Shown piece after piece: positions 30,837 to 40,567 of a stretch of 64,000 bases of DNA (the first letter of the stretch is position 1; each line of letters starts with the position of its first letter). Origin of the DNA: a virus. The notes under the pieces were generated by a model. It ran no database searches. It had not been told where the DNA came from and saw only the letters and a program-made list of their open reading frames with translations. Where the stretch lies: positions 1 to 64,000 of IMG/VR virus record IMGVR_UViG_3300028920_001037. The stretch is one strand, 5' to 3'. The position numbers were made by a program, and so were the translations under genes.

Positions 30837-31132
30837 TTTGTAAATTTTCCTTTTAATTTTTTAGCTTCTTCTAGTGCTATTTTATATTCTTCATTTGTTG
30901 GAAACCTTTCGGTTAATCTTTTAATAGCATTTACAATCATCTTTTTATTTTCTTCATCTAGAAAACCACGACCAATCATAGTATAATAAAAACCATTTAA
31001 GATTTCATCAGAAGATAAATTACTATTATTAACTTCATCTAATTCTTTATCGGTTGGATCTCTGTATATAGTTTCATTAAATATACTAGGTTTGCTATTA
31101 ATGTTTTCTTTTAAATATTGTTTAAAGCTCAT
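30833..31132 (-). CDS. capsid-targeting-tag protein 6
   Basis: 99 residues from the ATG at 31132 (MSFKQYLKENINSK), which overlaps the stop of the CCA-adding gene as ATGA. An in-frame start four codons earlier would spoil the tag. The body is helical and charged, with no domain recognised. Confidence 0.75.
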   Translation of the reverse strand: MSFKQYLKENINSKPSIFNETIYRDPTDKELDEVNNSNLSSDEILNGFYYTMIGRGFLDEENKKMIVNAIKRLTERFPTNEEYKIALEEAKKLKGKFTK

Positions 31133-32580
31133 GATTCTTTCCAATCCTTAACTAGTTGTTCTATAGTTTCCATATCGTCTAATGGTATTTCATTATCCAT
31201 AACATAATCAGTTACGTCTTTAATAATGTCGCCCATTTTCGGTCCTGGTTTTATATCCGGGCGGATCCGCATAATCAATTTACCATTGATAACTTTTCTA
31301 ACAGCATCAACTGCGTCTTTACCTTTTGACCATTCTTTAATCTTATTTATCTTTTCTTGTATTTCATTCCACTCTTTCTGGTCATATAAACTTCCTCTTG
31401 CTTTAGTATCTGCCAATGCAACTTGTTGTAACACATCAAAATATGGAGATTTCAATAATTGTGCAATGGTCGAGTTACTCATCTTTGGAATATTAAAATA
31501 GTTCATATGATTACTAGCCGCAAAAATTAAAGCGTCTTTCATCTTATTTTGTAGTTTAAGTCTGTCTGCAATTTTTTCCAATATGCGTTTTGACTCTCCT
31601 TCATGACCATGATATGTATGAGTTCCTTTTTCTGTATCAAACTTATATGTTTCTGGTTTACCAACATCATGTAAAAGTATAGCCATATTAACTGTTGGGT
31701 CATTTCCTTTGTAAGTTCTAAGAGCTGCAATTGTGTGTTGAATGACGTTGCCTTCTGGATGGTGAGCAGGTGTATGCTGAAACCCTTCCATAACATCAAT
31801 CTCTGGAAGAATGTATTGTAATAGTCCAACATCTTTCATCATTAAGATGGCATCAGCAAATTTAGTTCCCGGTTCTTTAGCCATCTTTAAAACTTCTTTC
31901 ATTATTCTTTCGGCGGCTTGACCCTTAATTTTATCAGACTGTGATTGAATTGCTTTAAAAGTTTCTGGCTCTACATTAAATCCCATACGAGAGGCAAAAC
32001 GAATTGCTCTAAGCATTCTAATATAATCTTCTGTAAATCTTTCTTCTGGATTACCAACAGTTCTAAGAACTTTATCTTTAATATCTTTCTTACCATCAAA
32101 ATAGTCTAGAATATTTCCATCTCTATCTATTGCCATTGCATTAATTGTAAAATCTCTACGAGCAGCGTCATCTTTAAAGTCTGGAACTATTGTTACTTTA
32201 TCCGGATGTCTGCCATCAGTATACGTTCCATCTGAACGAAAATTAGAAATTTCAAAATTATAACCTTTATATTCTACAACCACAATACCAAATTCTTTAT
32301 TTCTTCCGATGTCATGTGATGGAAATAATCTATCGACAGTTTCCATAGGAACATTGGTTGCTATATCAACATCATCGAAATCTTTTCCTAATATAATATC
32401 TCTGACTGCACCACCAACGATATAGTTCTTTGAATCTGGTTTAGCTTTCTTTAGTTTATCTAATATTTCAACACCTGCTTTAAGTGGTGGAGTTTTTTCA
32501 ACGTATTCTTCCCAGTCACCAAAGCGATCTTCGTCTTCAATATAGCCTTCTTTAAAAATATAAAATTCTTTAAATCTCAT
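31129..32580 (-). CDS. tRNA nucleotidyltransferase (CCA-adding type) with HD domain and capsid-targeting tag
   Basis: 483 residues. After the tag MRFKEFYIFKEG and a linker of about 45 residues comes the class II nucleotidyltransferase head: YIVGGAVRD (about 53-61), DFDDVDIATN with the metal-binding Asp70/Asp72 pair, and RRDFTINAMAID. RNA-binding neck/body regions follow, then a complete HD domain with LLHDVGKP and HGHE. This is the architecture of CCA-adding enzymes with an HD phosphohydrolase domain, as in E. coli, but with an extra N-terminal tag. The tag suggests that the enzyme could travel in the head and act on tRNA ends at once after infection. Confidence 0.88.
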   Translation of the reverse strand: MRFKEFYIFKEGYIEDEDRFGDWEEYVEKTPPLKAGVEILDKLKKAKPDSKNYIVGGAVRDIILGKDFDDVDIATNVPMETVDRLFPSHDIGRNKEFGIVVVEYKGYNFEISNFRSDGTYTDGRHPDKVTIVPDFKDDAARRDFTINAMAIDRDGNILDYFDGKKDIKDKVLRTVGNPEERFTEDYIRMLRAIRFASRMGFNVEPETFKAIQSQSDKIKGQAAERIMKEVLKMAKEPGTKFADAILMMKDVGLLQYILPEIDVMEGFQHTPAHHPEGNVIQHTIAALRTYKGNDPTVNMAILLHDVGKPETYKFDTEKGTHTYHGHEGESKRILEKIADRLKLQNKMKDALIFAASNHMNYFNIPKMSNSTIAQLLKSPYFDVLQQVALADTKARGSLYDQKEWNEIQEKINKIKEWSKGKDAVDAVRKVINGKLIMRIRPDIKPGPKMGDIIKDVTDYVMDNEIPLDDMETIEQLVKDWKES

Positions 32581-32589
32581 TTTTATTCC

Positions 32590-33216
32590 TTAAAAAATAA
32601 ATTTATTTACTAGTGTATATCTAATATTAAAGATACCAAACAATATTTGAATCTCTTTAAGACATTCATTCATTCCACCACCACATAAAAGACAGTTATT
32701 AAAATCTCTTTTTAGTTCAGCTATATTTATATCTGGATTCCATATTGTTATACCTTCATCTTCTATAGCTTCAAATCCATTATTATAATCTTCTTCTGAT
32801 AATATATTCTTCCATTGATCTAAAGGTACATCTCTACTATCAGTAATTTTATTATTATACATATATCTTAAAGTTTGTTTAACTCCATTTTCACTAATAC
32901 CATGATCTAAAAAGTCACGAAAGAATGAATAACCTTTATCATAAAAATCAACATTATTCCAATCCCAATCAGTATAAAGACTTTCATTGTATTCTGCAAG
33001 CCAGCTTCTAATAACATCAGGTGAATCCTCACTTGCTATTGTTTCGGGGCCATTATAGAAATATAATATATTTTTCTTGATACTAGTTAAAAAATCTCCA
33101 AATTCTGTTAGGTCAAACTTAATATTATCTTTATATAAAGGTTGCACATCAACAACGACTAGGCTACGAAATGTGCTTCCCATACGTTCATTTAGATAAT
33201 ATTCTTTGAATCTCAT
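32590..33216 (-). CDS. capsid-targeting-tag protein 7, isochorismatase-like candidate
   Basis: 208 residues, start MRFKEYYLNERMGS. The next stretch SLVVVDVQPLYKDN resembles the first motif of isochorismatase-fold hydrolases (D-V-Q). A C-terminal LLCGGGMNECLKEIQ places a cysteine where those enzymes have their nucleophile. The central lysine motif is not clear to me. A hydrolase fold is therefore tentative, and the substrate is unknown. Confidence 0.65.
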   Translation of the reverse strand: MRFKEYYLNERMGSTFRSLVVVDVQPLYKDNIKFDLTEFGDFLTSIKKNILYFYNGPETIASEDSPDVIRSWLAEYNESLYTDWDWNNVDFYDKGYSFFRDFLDHGISENGVKQTLRYMYNNKITDSRDVPLDQWKNILSEEDYNNGFEAIEDEGITIWNPDINIAELKRDFNNCLLCGGGMNECLKEIQILFGIFNIRYTLVNKFIF

Positions 33217-33959
33217 TATTTACCGCGTCTCTTTTCTAACCAGTTAGAATACGACATATAGTCTTTTAAAAGTGTTATAACATCATTATATGTTTTAAGT
33301 TCGTTTAAATCTTTTATCTTTGCATATTTGCTTCTTTTGGTAAGGAAAAGTATTTGTTTAGGTAAAACCATCCAGTATCTTTGTATATCAAATATTATTT
33401 CTTCTTCACCACCAACAGGCGGAAGTTCATTATTATATTCCTTATATGTTTGATGAATCTTATCAAGAACATCGTTATATTCTTCTTCATTCTCAATATC
33501 TTTTATAGGTGTAGTTAAATCTCCCATATTTAATTCTTTTGGGCTTTTATCCGATAAGATTGCAATATCATTTGTAATTGGTGATACAAAAGACTTAAAT
33601 GGTTTAATTGGAACCATAATTCCTGGATTTCCAAAAACAGAAAAGGTATGTAATTTGTAAGTTGCAAATGCTGGTTTTCTAATTCCTAACTTTCTTCTCA
33701 CCATATCGGCTGCTAATTGATTTCGACCAACTAAAAAACTACCACGAAATACAACATCACCATCGACTTCTTTCCTATCATTAATAACTTCTACAGCAGG
33801 CCACGGCCCTCTATTTACAGAAAAGGATCTCCACACAATATCCTTATTTGATAAATCAAGACTATTAATATCATTAATTATCAATGGCAAACTATCGGTC
33901 AGCTTGCCTCGTTCTGGATAGACTATATCTTCTGATAAATAATAATCTTTAAATCTCAT
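33216..33959 (-). CDS. capsid-targeting-tag protein 8, possible ADP-ribosyltransferase-like fold
   Basis: 247 residues, start MRFKDYYLSEDIVY. Possible ADP-ribosyltransferase marks are IVWRSFSV (a candidate Arg motif) and GGEEEIIFD (an ExE-like motif near residue 190), but the S-T-S motif is unclear, so this is a weak reading. T4 Alt is a packaged ADP-ribosyltransferase with a capsid-targeting tag, which makes the idea worth testing. The protein ends with a basic helix. First gene after the late octamer at 33978-33985. Confidence 0.65.
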   Translation of the reverse strand: MRFKDYYLSEDIVYPERGKLTDSLPLIINDINSLDLSNKDIVWRSFSVNRGPWPAVEVINDRKEVDGDVVFRGSFLVGRNQLAADMVRRKLGIRKPAFATYKLHTFSVFGNPGIMVPIKPFKSFVSPITNDIAILSDKSPKELNMGDLTTPIKDIENEEEYNDVLDKIHQTYKEYNNELPPVGGEEEIIFDIQRYWMVLPKQILFLTKRSKYAKIKDLNELKTYNDVITLLKDYMSYSNWLEKRRGK

Positions 33960-33977
33960 ATACTTATACCTCTTATA

Positions 33978-33985
33978 TATTTATA
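33978..33985 (-). promoter_or_regulatory. T4-type late promoter octamer
   Basis: TATAAATA on the minus strand, 19 bases before the ATG at 33959, between the giant fibre gene and the tagged block. Followed by AGAGG as ribosome-binding site. Confidence 0.6.
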
Positions 33986-33989
33986 TTTA

Positions 33990-36900
33990 TTAGTTTAACA
34001 TCATAACACGATTATTTAAGGATACTACAGCACCTGAACTAGAACTTGATTCAGAAGACTCTGAACTGCTAGATTCAGATGAACTACTAGACTCTGAACT
34101 TGAGCTTTCAGATGATGAGCTAGATTCACTAGAACTAGATGATGAACTTGACTCGGATGATGATGAGCTAGATTCTGATGATGAACTTTCAGATGAACTG
34201 CTTGATTCGGAAGAAGATTCTTGTGCCAGTTCTAAATAAAGTTTACTTATATAAAATTCATGAAACTGACTTCCAGTAGATTCATGATCTATTCTTAATA
34301 TAATATCTCCAGCACTTAAATAATCAGAAGAATCTAAAAGACTAAATGCTGAAGTGTATGGAGAACTAGCATCTGGAAAATCTGTAGTTGCACTTGTTAC
34401 ATCATCCCATTGTGATAGAGTATAATTCCATTGTTTCAATTTTACATTATGTGATGGGCTTCCATCATAATATCCAGTAAAGTTTAAAATAATATCAGTA
34501 GATGGTACATCATCATATTCACCATATTTAAAATCATATACAAAACCTGGAGTACCACTAGTTTCACCCAATACTAAATTATTACTGCTACTTTCTTTAT
34601 ATACGTCTGATAATTGACCAGCCAGTATACTACCAACTACAACATTTAAGGATGAAGGATTCCACCAATTATCAGCCTCACTACTACTAGATTCAGAACT
34701 TGAGCTCGACTCACTAGAACTTGACTCTGAACTTGAACTTGATTCAGATGATGAGCTTTCTGACGAACTTGATGATTCTGAACTTGAACTTTCCGATGAT
34801 GAGCTAGATTCACTAGAGCTACTAGACTCCGAACTTGAACTTTCAGATGATGAGCTAGATTCACTAGAGCTAGATTCTGATGAACTGCTTGACTCACTTG
34901 AACTTGATTCAGATGAAGAACTTGACTCACTAGAACTCGACTCAGACGAACTTGACGATTCAGAACTACTTGATTCCGAACTAGAACTCTCTGATGAACT
35001 TGACGACTCAGAACTAGAAGATTCAGACGATGAACTAGACTCTGATGAACTAGAACTTGACTCAGATGAAGAACTTGACTCAGATGAACTAGATGATTCA
35101 GAACTAGAACTTTCCGATGAAGAACTTGATTCACTTGAACTGCTACTAGATTCGGAACTTGAACTTGACTCAGATGAGCTACTCGACTCAGATGAGCTAC
35201 TACTTGATTCACTTGAACTAGATGACTCAGATGAGCTACTACTTGATTCACTTGAACTAGATGACTCAGATGAGCTACTTGATTCAGATGAACTAGAAGA
35301 AGAACTTTCAGAACTAGAACTTGAAGATTCACTACTACTACTTGACTCAGACGAACTACTACTTGATGACTCTGAACTTGAGCTAGACTCTGAACTTGAG
35401 CTACTAGATTCCGATGAAGAACTAGATTCCGATGAAGAACTAGAACTAGATTCGCTTGAGCTACTTGACTCCGATGATGAACTAGACTCAGAGGAGCTAG
35501 AACTAGATTCACTTGAGCTAGATGATTCTGATGATGAGCTTGACTCAGAGGAACTAGAACTTGATTCTGAACTACTACTTGACTCACTTGAACTGCTAGA
35601 TTCAGATGAGGAACTAGATGATTCAGAACTAGAACTTGACTCACTAGAACTACTTGATTCTGAACTTGAGCTACTAGATTCACTAGAACTACTTGATTCA
35701 CTTGAACTAGATGACGAACTTTCAGAACTAGAACTAGACTCACTTGAGCTACTGCTTGATTCTGAACTGCTACTTGATTCAGAGGAACTAGAACTTGATG
35801 ATTCTGAACTACTACTTGACTCAGAACTAGAACTAGAACTTTCTGATGAACTACTTGACTCAGATGATGAACTTGACTCAGAGCTAGAACTCGATGATTC
35901 TGAACTGCTACTCGACTCACTTGAACTTGATGATGAACTTTCTGAACTTGAGCTTGATTCACTTGAGCTACTGCTTGACTCGGAAGAACTTGACGATTCA
36001 GAACTACTGCTTGACTCAGAACTGGAACTAGAACTTTCCGAACTGCTAGAAGATTCTGATGAACTTGATGATGAACTTTCTGAACTTGAGCTTGATTCAC
36101 TTGAGCTACTGCTTGACTCAGAAGAACTTGACGATTCAGAAGAGCTAGAAGATTCACTACTTGAACTTGATTCAGAGGAACTACTGCTAGATTCCGATGA
36201 AGAACTAGATTCCGATGAAGAACTAGAACTAGATTCTGATGAACTACTAGATTCACTTGAACTGCTACTAGATTCTGATGAACTGCTTGATTCGGATGAA
36301 GAACTAGATTCTGATGAACTTGAGCTTGACTCTGATGATGAACTTGACTCACTAGAGCTAGATGATGAACTCTCCGATGATGAGCTTGACTCAGATGAAC
36401 TAGAACTCGATTCACTAGAACTGCTTGATTCTGAACTTGAGCTAGATGACTCAGATGATGAACTTGATTCTGATGAAGAACTTGATTCACTTGAACTAGA
36501 ACTTGACTCCGATGATGAACTAGACTCACTCGAGCTACTACTTGATGATTCAGAACTACTACTAGACTCACTTGAGCTACTACTTGATTCCGATGAACTT
36601 GATGACTCAGATGAAGAACTAGAACTCGACTCACTTGAGCTAGATGATTCTGATGAACTAGATGATGAACTTTCCGAACTAGAGCTAGATTCTGAACTTG
36701 AACTAGAAGATTCCGAACTACTACTAGACTCACTTGAGCTACTGCTTGATGATTCACTGGAGCTACTTGATTCGCTAGAACTAGAACTTGATTCAGAACT
36801 ACTGCTAGATTCTGAACTAGAACTTGACTCTGAACTTGAACTACTAGATTCAGATGATGAACTTGACTCAGAACTAGAACTACTACTTGATTCAGATGAA

Positions 36901-39074
36901 GAACTAGACTCACTTGAGCTACTACTTGATTCACTAGAGCTAGACGATTCTGATGAAGAGCTTGAGCTAGACTCAGAAGAACTAGAAGATTCCGAACTAC
37001 TACTAGATGATTCACTTGAGCTAGATGACTCTGATGATGAACTAGAACTTGATTCAGAAGAACTAGAAGATTCAGATGAGGAACTAGATGATTCAGAACT
37101 AGAACTTGACTCACTAGAACTACTTGATTCTGAACTTGAACTTGATGACTCAGAAGAACTACTAGACTCCGATGAGCTTGATGATGAACTTTCTGAACTT
37201 GAGCTTGACTCAGAACTAGAACTACTTGACTCACTTGAGCTAGATGACTCTGATGATGAACTAGAACTTGACTCACTAGAACTACTTGACTCAGAGCTAG
37301 AACTTGAAGATTCCGATGAACTACTTGATTCAGAACTACTACTTGACTCTGATGAAGAACTTGATGATTCAGAACTACTACTTGATTCAGATGAACTAGA
37401 ACTTGACGACTCAGAAGAACTACTTGACTCCGATGAGCTAGAACTCGATTCTGATGAAGAACTTGATTCAGAACTACTACTTGACTCAGAAGAACTAGAA
37501 CTTGACTCGCTAGAGCTACTAGATTCACTAGAACTTGATGATGAACTTTCAGAACTAGAACTAGACTCAGAAGAACTAGAACTTGATTCAGAACTACTAC
37601 TTGACTCACTAGAACTACTTGACTCAGAACTTGAGCTACTTGATTCTGATGAGCTAGATGATTCTGATGAAGAACTAGAACTTGATTCACTTGAGCTAGA
37701 TGATTCTGATGAACTAGAACTCGATTCTGATGAACTACTTGACTCTGATGAACTAGAAGATTCACTACTTGAACTTGATGATTCAGAACTAGAGCTTGAC
37801 TCGGAAGAACTAGATGACGAACTTTCAGAACTAGAACTAGACTCACTTGAGCTACTGCTTGATTCTGAACTGCTACTTGATTCTGAACTTGAACTTGATT
37901 CTGATGAGCTACTGCTTGACTCAGATGAGCTACTTGATTCAGATGAACTAGAAGAAGAACTTTCAGAACTAGAGCTTGACTCAGAACTAGAGCTACTCGA
38001 TTGACTAGAACTTGATGACTCAGAGGAACTACTAGATTCAGACGAGCTAGAACTTGATTCTGATGAAGAACTAGATTCCGAACTGCTACTTGACTCAGAA
38101 GAACTAGAACTTGACTCGGAACTACTGCTAGATTCACTAGAACTAGATGAAGATGATTCGGAACTAGAACTTGATTCAGAACTACTGCTTGAACTTGACT
38201 CACTAGAACTGCTTGACTCCGATGACGAGCTTGATGACTCAGAAGAGCTACTTGATTCTGATGAAGAACTCGATGAACTCGATTCACTCGAACTTGACTC
38301 GCTTGAACTTGATTCAGATGAAGAACTTGACGAACTTGACTCGCTTGAACTTGATTCAGATGAAGAACTTGACGAACTCGATTCAGAACTTGAAGAATCT
38401 GCTGAAGCAATTTCAGGTCCTCCCTCGCTTACAAATGTCGGGCCACCACCAGCAGTAAAATTACCACCACTACCCATATTAGTGGTTCCCTGCGCTTCAA
38501 TATAAACAATAGGGGAATAACCACTTCCTGCGGTTGCAGGGGCTTTACCACTTAAATAGAAAAGGTCTCTGTTTGAAGATTGGGAAAGGTCAATATATGT
38601 ACCATGTATCTCCCATATTTCAGAAAGAGAACCTTTGAAGTCCTTTGTTACATTCGGAGCAGTACCAATGGAGTAGTTAATATATTTAAGGTCAATGGTA
38701 TCATTTGTATATGTGATGACGTTTAGCTCATCAACACCATCAACATACAGATGCCGTTTGCTTGTGTCAGACATATCCACTGAAAACATGAAGTGATGCC
38801 ATGCAGTATCAGTAAATGTGGATGTGCTTTTTAATTGAAGAATAGTACTACCAGAGGAATTTTTACCTATAATCTCTATTTTATCATCTGTTTGAAGTGA
38901 TACAATTCCTCTTGCATTGTTACCGCATAGACGTGCCAAAACACCATGATTACCATCACGCTTAAACCACAAAGATACAGTCCACAGCTTACTATCAGCA
39001 TCACCTGTAAGAGTACCACCCCTTACATACCTATCATTTACACCATCGTAATATACTGTATCTTTGAAAGCCAT
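33990..39074 (-). CDS. giant LamG-domain protein with Ser/Glu repeats (predicted fibre or adhesin)
   Basis: 1694 residues. Residues 1-230 form a LamG/concanavalin-type jelly roll (WTVSLWFKRD..., SDTAWHHFMFSVD-like, HLYVDGVDE, FKGSLSEIWEI). Residues about 231-1464 are almost pure Ser with single Glu every six to eight residues. About 1465-1618 is a second non-repeat domain (WWNPSSLNVVVGSI...). About 1619-1682 is Ser/Glu again, and a short hydrophobic tail follows. No signal peptide is seen. A surface fibre that binds carbohydrate at its ends is the best guess. The Ser run is a natural target for O-glycosylation, and glycosyltransferase genes flank it. It is followed by a collagen-like gene. 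Confidence 0.85.
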   Translation of the reverse strand: MAFKDTVYYDGVNDRYVRGGTLTGDADSKLWTVSLWFKRDGNHGVLARLCGNNARGIVSLQTDDKIEIIGKNSSGSTILQLKSTSTFTDTAWHHFMFSVDMSDTSKRHLYVDGVDELNVITYTNDTIDLKYINYSIGTAPNVTKDFKGSLSEIWEIHGTYIDLSQSSNRDLFYLSGKAPATAGSGYSPIVYIEAQGTTNMGSGGNFTAGGGPTFVSEGGPEIASADSSSSESSSSSSSSESSSSESSSSSSSSESSSSESSSSESSSSSSSSESSSSSESSSSSSESSSSSESSSSSSSESSSSSESSSSSSSESSSSSESSSSSSESSSSSESSSSSESSSSSSESSSSSESSSSSQSSSSSSESSSSSESSSSSSSESSSSSESSSSSSESSSSSESSSSSESSSSSSESSSSSESSSSSSSESSSSSESSSSSSESSSSSESSSSSESSSSSSESSSSSESSSSSSSESSSSSESSSSSSESSSSSESSSSSESSSSSSESSSSSESSSSSSSESSSSSESSSSSSESSSSSESSSSSESSSSSSESSSSSESSSSSSSESSSSSESSSSSSESSSSSESSSSSESSSSSSESSSSSESSSSSSSESSSSSESSSSSSESSSSSESSSSSSSESSSSSESSSSSSESSSSSESSSSSESSSSSSESSSSSESSSSSSSESSSSSESSSSSSESSSSSESSSSSSSESSSSSESSSSSSESSSSSESSSSSSSESSSSSESSSSSSESSSSSESSSSSESSSSSSESSSSSESSSSSSSESSSSSESSSSSSESSSSSESSSSSSSESSSSSESSSSSSSESSSSSESSSSSSESSSSSESSSSSSSESSSSSESSSSSSESSSSSESSSSSESSSSSSESSSSSESSSSSSESSSSSESSSSSSSESSSSSESSSSSSESSSSSESSSSSESSSSSSESSSSSESSSSSSSESSSSSESSSSSSESSSSSESSSSSESSSSSESSSSSSESSSSSESSSSSSSESSSSSESSSSSSESSSSSESSSSSESSSSSSESSSSSESSSSSSSESSSSSESSSSSSESSSSSESSSSSESSSSSSESSSSSESSSSSSSESSSSSESSSSSSESSSSSESSSSSSSESSSSSESSSSSSESSSSSESSSSSESSSSSSESSSSSESSSSSESSSSSSESSSSSESSSSSESSSSSSESSSSSESSSSSESSSSSSSESSSSSESSSSSSESSSSSESSSSSSSESSSSSESSSSSSESSSSSSSESSSSSESSSSSESSSSSSESSSSSESSSSSSESSSSSESSSSSESSSSSSESSSSSESSSSESSSSSESSSSSESSSSSSESSSSSESSSSESSSSSESSSSESSSSESSSSSESSSSESSSSSESSSSESSSSSESSSSESSSSSESSSSESSSSSESSSSSESSSSESSSSSESSSSESSSSSESSSSESSSSSESSSSEADNWWNPSSLNVVVGSILAGQLSDVYKESSSNNLVLGETSGTPGFVYDFKYGEYDDVPSTDIILNFTGYYDGSPSHNVKLKQWNYTLSQWDDVTSATTDFPDASSPYTSAFSLLDSSDYLSAGDIILRIDHESTGSQFHEFYISKLYLELAQESSSESSSSSESSSSESSSSSSESSSSSSSSESSSSSESSSSESSSSSESSSSESSESSSSSGAVVSLNNRVMMLN
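34680..38400 (-). repeat. 3.7-kb Ser/Glu-coding repeat tract with a 138-base higher-order unit
   Basis: The encoded pattern is E followed by 5, 6 or 7 S. A recurrent order of Ser-run lengths (5,7,5,6,5,5,6) equals 46 residues or 138 bases. At the DNA level, about 80 bases at 35923 recur at 36061, exactly 138 bases apart, with one mismatch. A stretch of about 75 bases near 35704 recurs near 37807. Serine uses both TCN and AGY codons intermixed, so DNA identity is low over most of the tract while the protein stays regular. Confidence 0.85.
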
Positions 39075-39127
39075 AGAATCTATCCTATATAAGAATAGTT
39101 TTAATTAAATAATAATTTACTTGACTG

Positions 39128-40186
39128 TTACTTTGTAAATGTTAAAGTTACAGCAAGTCCATTTGGAGGAGTTACGTTGACAGAATCTACATCAATATAC
39201 AGTTGGTCTCCAGTATTAACATCATCATTAGAAGTATCTATTACTCCATCTCTAGCAAAATATTCACCATTTGATAATGTAATAGGAGTGGATAACATAT
39301 CTACATCAGAACCACTTCTTTTTCTACGAATTTGTATATCTGTAGTACTTCCACCAGAACCCGCATCATATACAGTTGCTACTGCATCTGTCAATTTCCA
39401 CCCATTAATTTCTAATGGAACTCCGAATGCAATAGTACCATTTCCAGTTGAAATAGCCTGTGTAGACTCAAAAGGAGTTATACAAACAGATTTTGTATGA
39501 GTATGGTCGTCTAATGTATCAAAAGATTTTTGAATAGTATTATCGGCCGATGTAAGAATATCATCAAAATTATTTGTATCTACACTAGCTGATTTTGCTC
39601 TACTAGTTATTAATCTAATGGTATCATTTTCACCAAGACCGCCACCAAGAAATCCACTTTTAACGGTCATCAAATTCTGTTCAATAAAACTTAAAAATTC
39701 TCTTTTAAGGTCTTCATTTCCAGATAATAACTTCAGAAAACTTTCAACCGTCATTTTACCGGCTTTACCAGTCTTACCAGGTTTTCCATTCTTACCATCT
39801 TTACCCGGTGGTCCTGGTGGGCCTTGTGGGCCTTGTGGGCCTTCGGTTACTAAACCATCTTTACCCGGTGGTCCTGGTGGGCCTTGTGGGCCTGTTATAG
39901 AAAGTCCATCTTTACCAGGCGGACCTTGTTCTCCCTTAATTTTTTGTATAAAATCTTCGTGAGTATTAAGAAATTCTATAATAAAGTTTAAATCATTCTC
40001 TGTAAGAAGTGTTTTGCCTTTTAAATCTTCTCGGCCCTCTTTTATAAGAAAATAATCTAAAATGTCTTTTCTTACATTTTTAATTAATAATTCTTCTAGT
40101 GGAACACTTTCAAGAGATGATATTTCTTTTTTGCGGAGAAACTTTATTATTTGATCTCTCTCAAATTTTGGTATTCTTTTTTTCAT
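39128..40186 (-). CDS. collagen-like structural protein
   Basis: 352 residues. Residues about 85-145 are Gly-X-Y triplets ([20 protein letters not shown]) in two blocks with a short break. The C-terminal 200 residues are a beta-rich globular domain that probably trimerises or binds a receptor ([11 protein letters not shown]...). The N-terminal 80 residues are helical and may attach to the virion. Phage tail-fibre and spike proteins often use such collagen segments. A 40-base sequence of the triplet block is repeated with 60-base spacing (39794 and 39854). Confidence 0.85.
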   Translation of the reverse strand: MKKRIPKFERDQIIKFLRKKEISSLESVPLEELLIKNVRKDILDYFLIKEGREDLKGKTLLTENDLNFIIEFLNTHEDFIQKIKGEQGPPGKDGLSITGPQGPPGPPGKDGLVTEGPQGPQGPPGPPGKDGKNGKPGKTGKAGKMTVESFLKLLSGNEDLKREFLSFIEQNLMTVKSGFLGGGLGENDTIRLITSRAKSASVDTNNFDDILTSADNTIQKSFDTLDDHTHTKSVCITPFESTQAISTGNGTIAFGVPLEINGWKLTDAVATVYDAGSGGSTTDIQIRRKRSGSDVDMLSTPITLSNGEYFARDGVIDTSNDDVNTGDQLYIDVDSVNVTPPNGLAVTLTFTK

Positions 40187-40195
40187 AATGCAAAA

Positions 40196-40501
40196 TTAGA
40201 CCATTTGTTGAAGTCTTGTAAGTGCTTCTTCTGACTCAAGATACTGATTACCCTTCTCTGTAATTTCTTTCTCTTTAAGATATTCAAAAGCATTAAGCTC
40301 TTCAATGGCTTCTGCATATTTTTGCTCATCAAGATTTTCACCATTTGCCTTAACAACCAAGGCTACAAGTGCATTATCACTAAGCTCGCTTCTTAATAAA
40401 ACATGCTTTTTAATAATGTTTTTAAGCTCTGGATTCTCTTGAAGAATATTAACTTTGGGTGTATCTTTTGTGGCTCTGAAATTTTTAAAATTAGTTTTCA
40501 T
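40196..40501 (-). CDS. hypothetical helical protein
   Basis: 101 residues, mostly charged helices (ENPELKNIIKKHVLLRSELSDNALVALVVKANGE). It begins MKTNFKNFRATKD, which is only vaguely like the capsid tag, and it is not counted in that group. First gene after the late octamer at 40556. Likely a virion-related small protein. Confidence 0.72.
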   Translation of the reverse strand: MKTNFKNFRATKDTPKVNILQENPELKNIIKKHVLLRSELSDNALVALVVKANGENLDEQKYAEAIEELNAFEYLKEKEITEKGNQYLESEEALTRLQQMV

Positions 40502-40555
40502 TGAAACTCCTCCAGAATTTGTTATAAATTAAATACTTATATAGTACCTCTATTA

Positions 40556-40563
40556 TATTTATA
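40556..40563 (-). promoter_or_regulatory. T4-type late promoter octamer
   Basis: TATAAATA on the minus strand, 55 bases before the ATG at 40501. The leader also holds GGAGG just upstream of that ATG. It should drive the collagen-like and LamG genes downstream. Confidence 0.6.
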
Positions 40564-40567
40564 ATTT

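Noticed and set aside
30648-32733. Further TATAAATA octamers inside or at gene starts (for example 30648-30655 and about 32726)
   Set aside because: They fall within coding sequence or merge with a ribosome-binding region. In AT-rich DNA the octamer arises by chance, so only intergenic ones were listed.
34680-38400. CRISPR-like array in the repeat tract
   Set aside because: There are no fixed repeats with unique spacers. The tract is a coding Ser/Glu repeat with drifting codons and no Cas genes nearby.
34646-38410. 1254-codon minus-strand open frame in another register of the Ser/Glu tract
   Set aside because: It is a Leu/Val/Gln/Asn-rich shadow of the Ser/Glu repeat. The low-complexity codons rarely form stops in that register. 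It has no ribosome-binding site and no domain.
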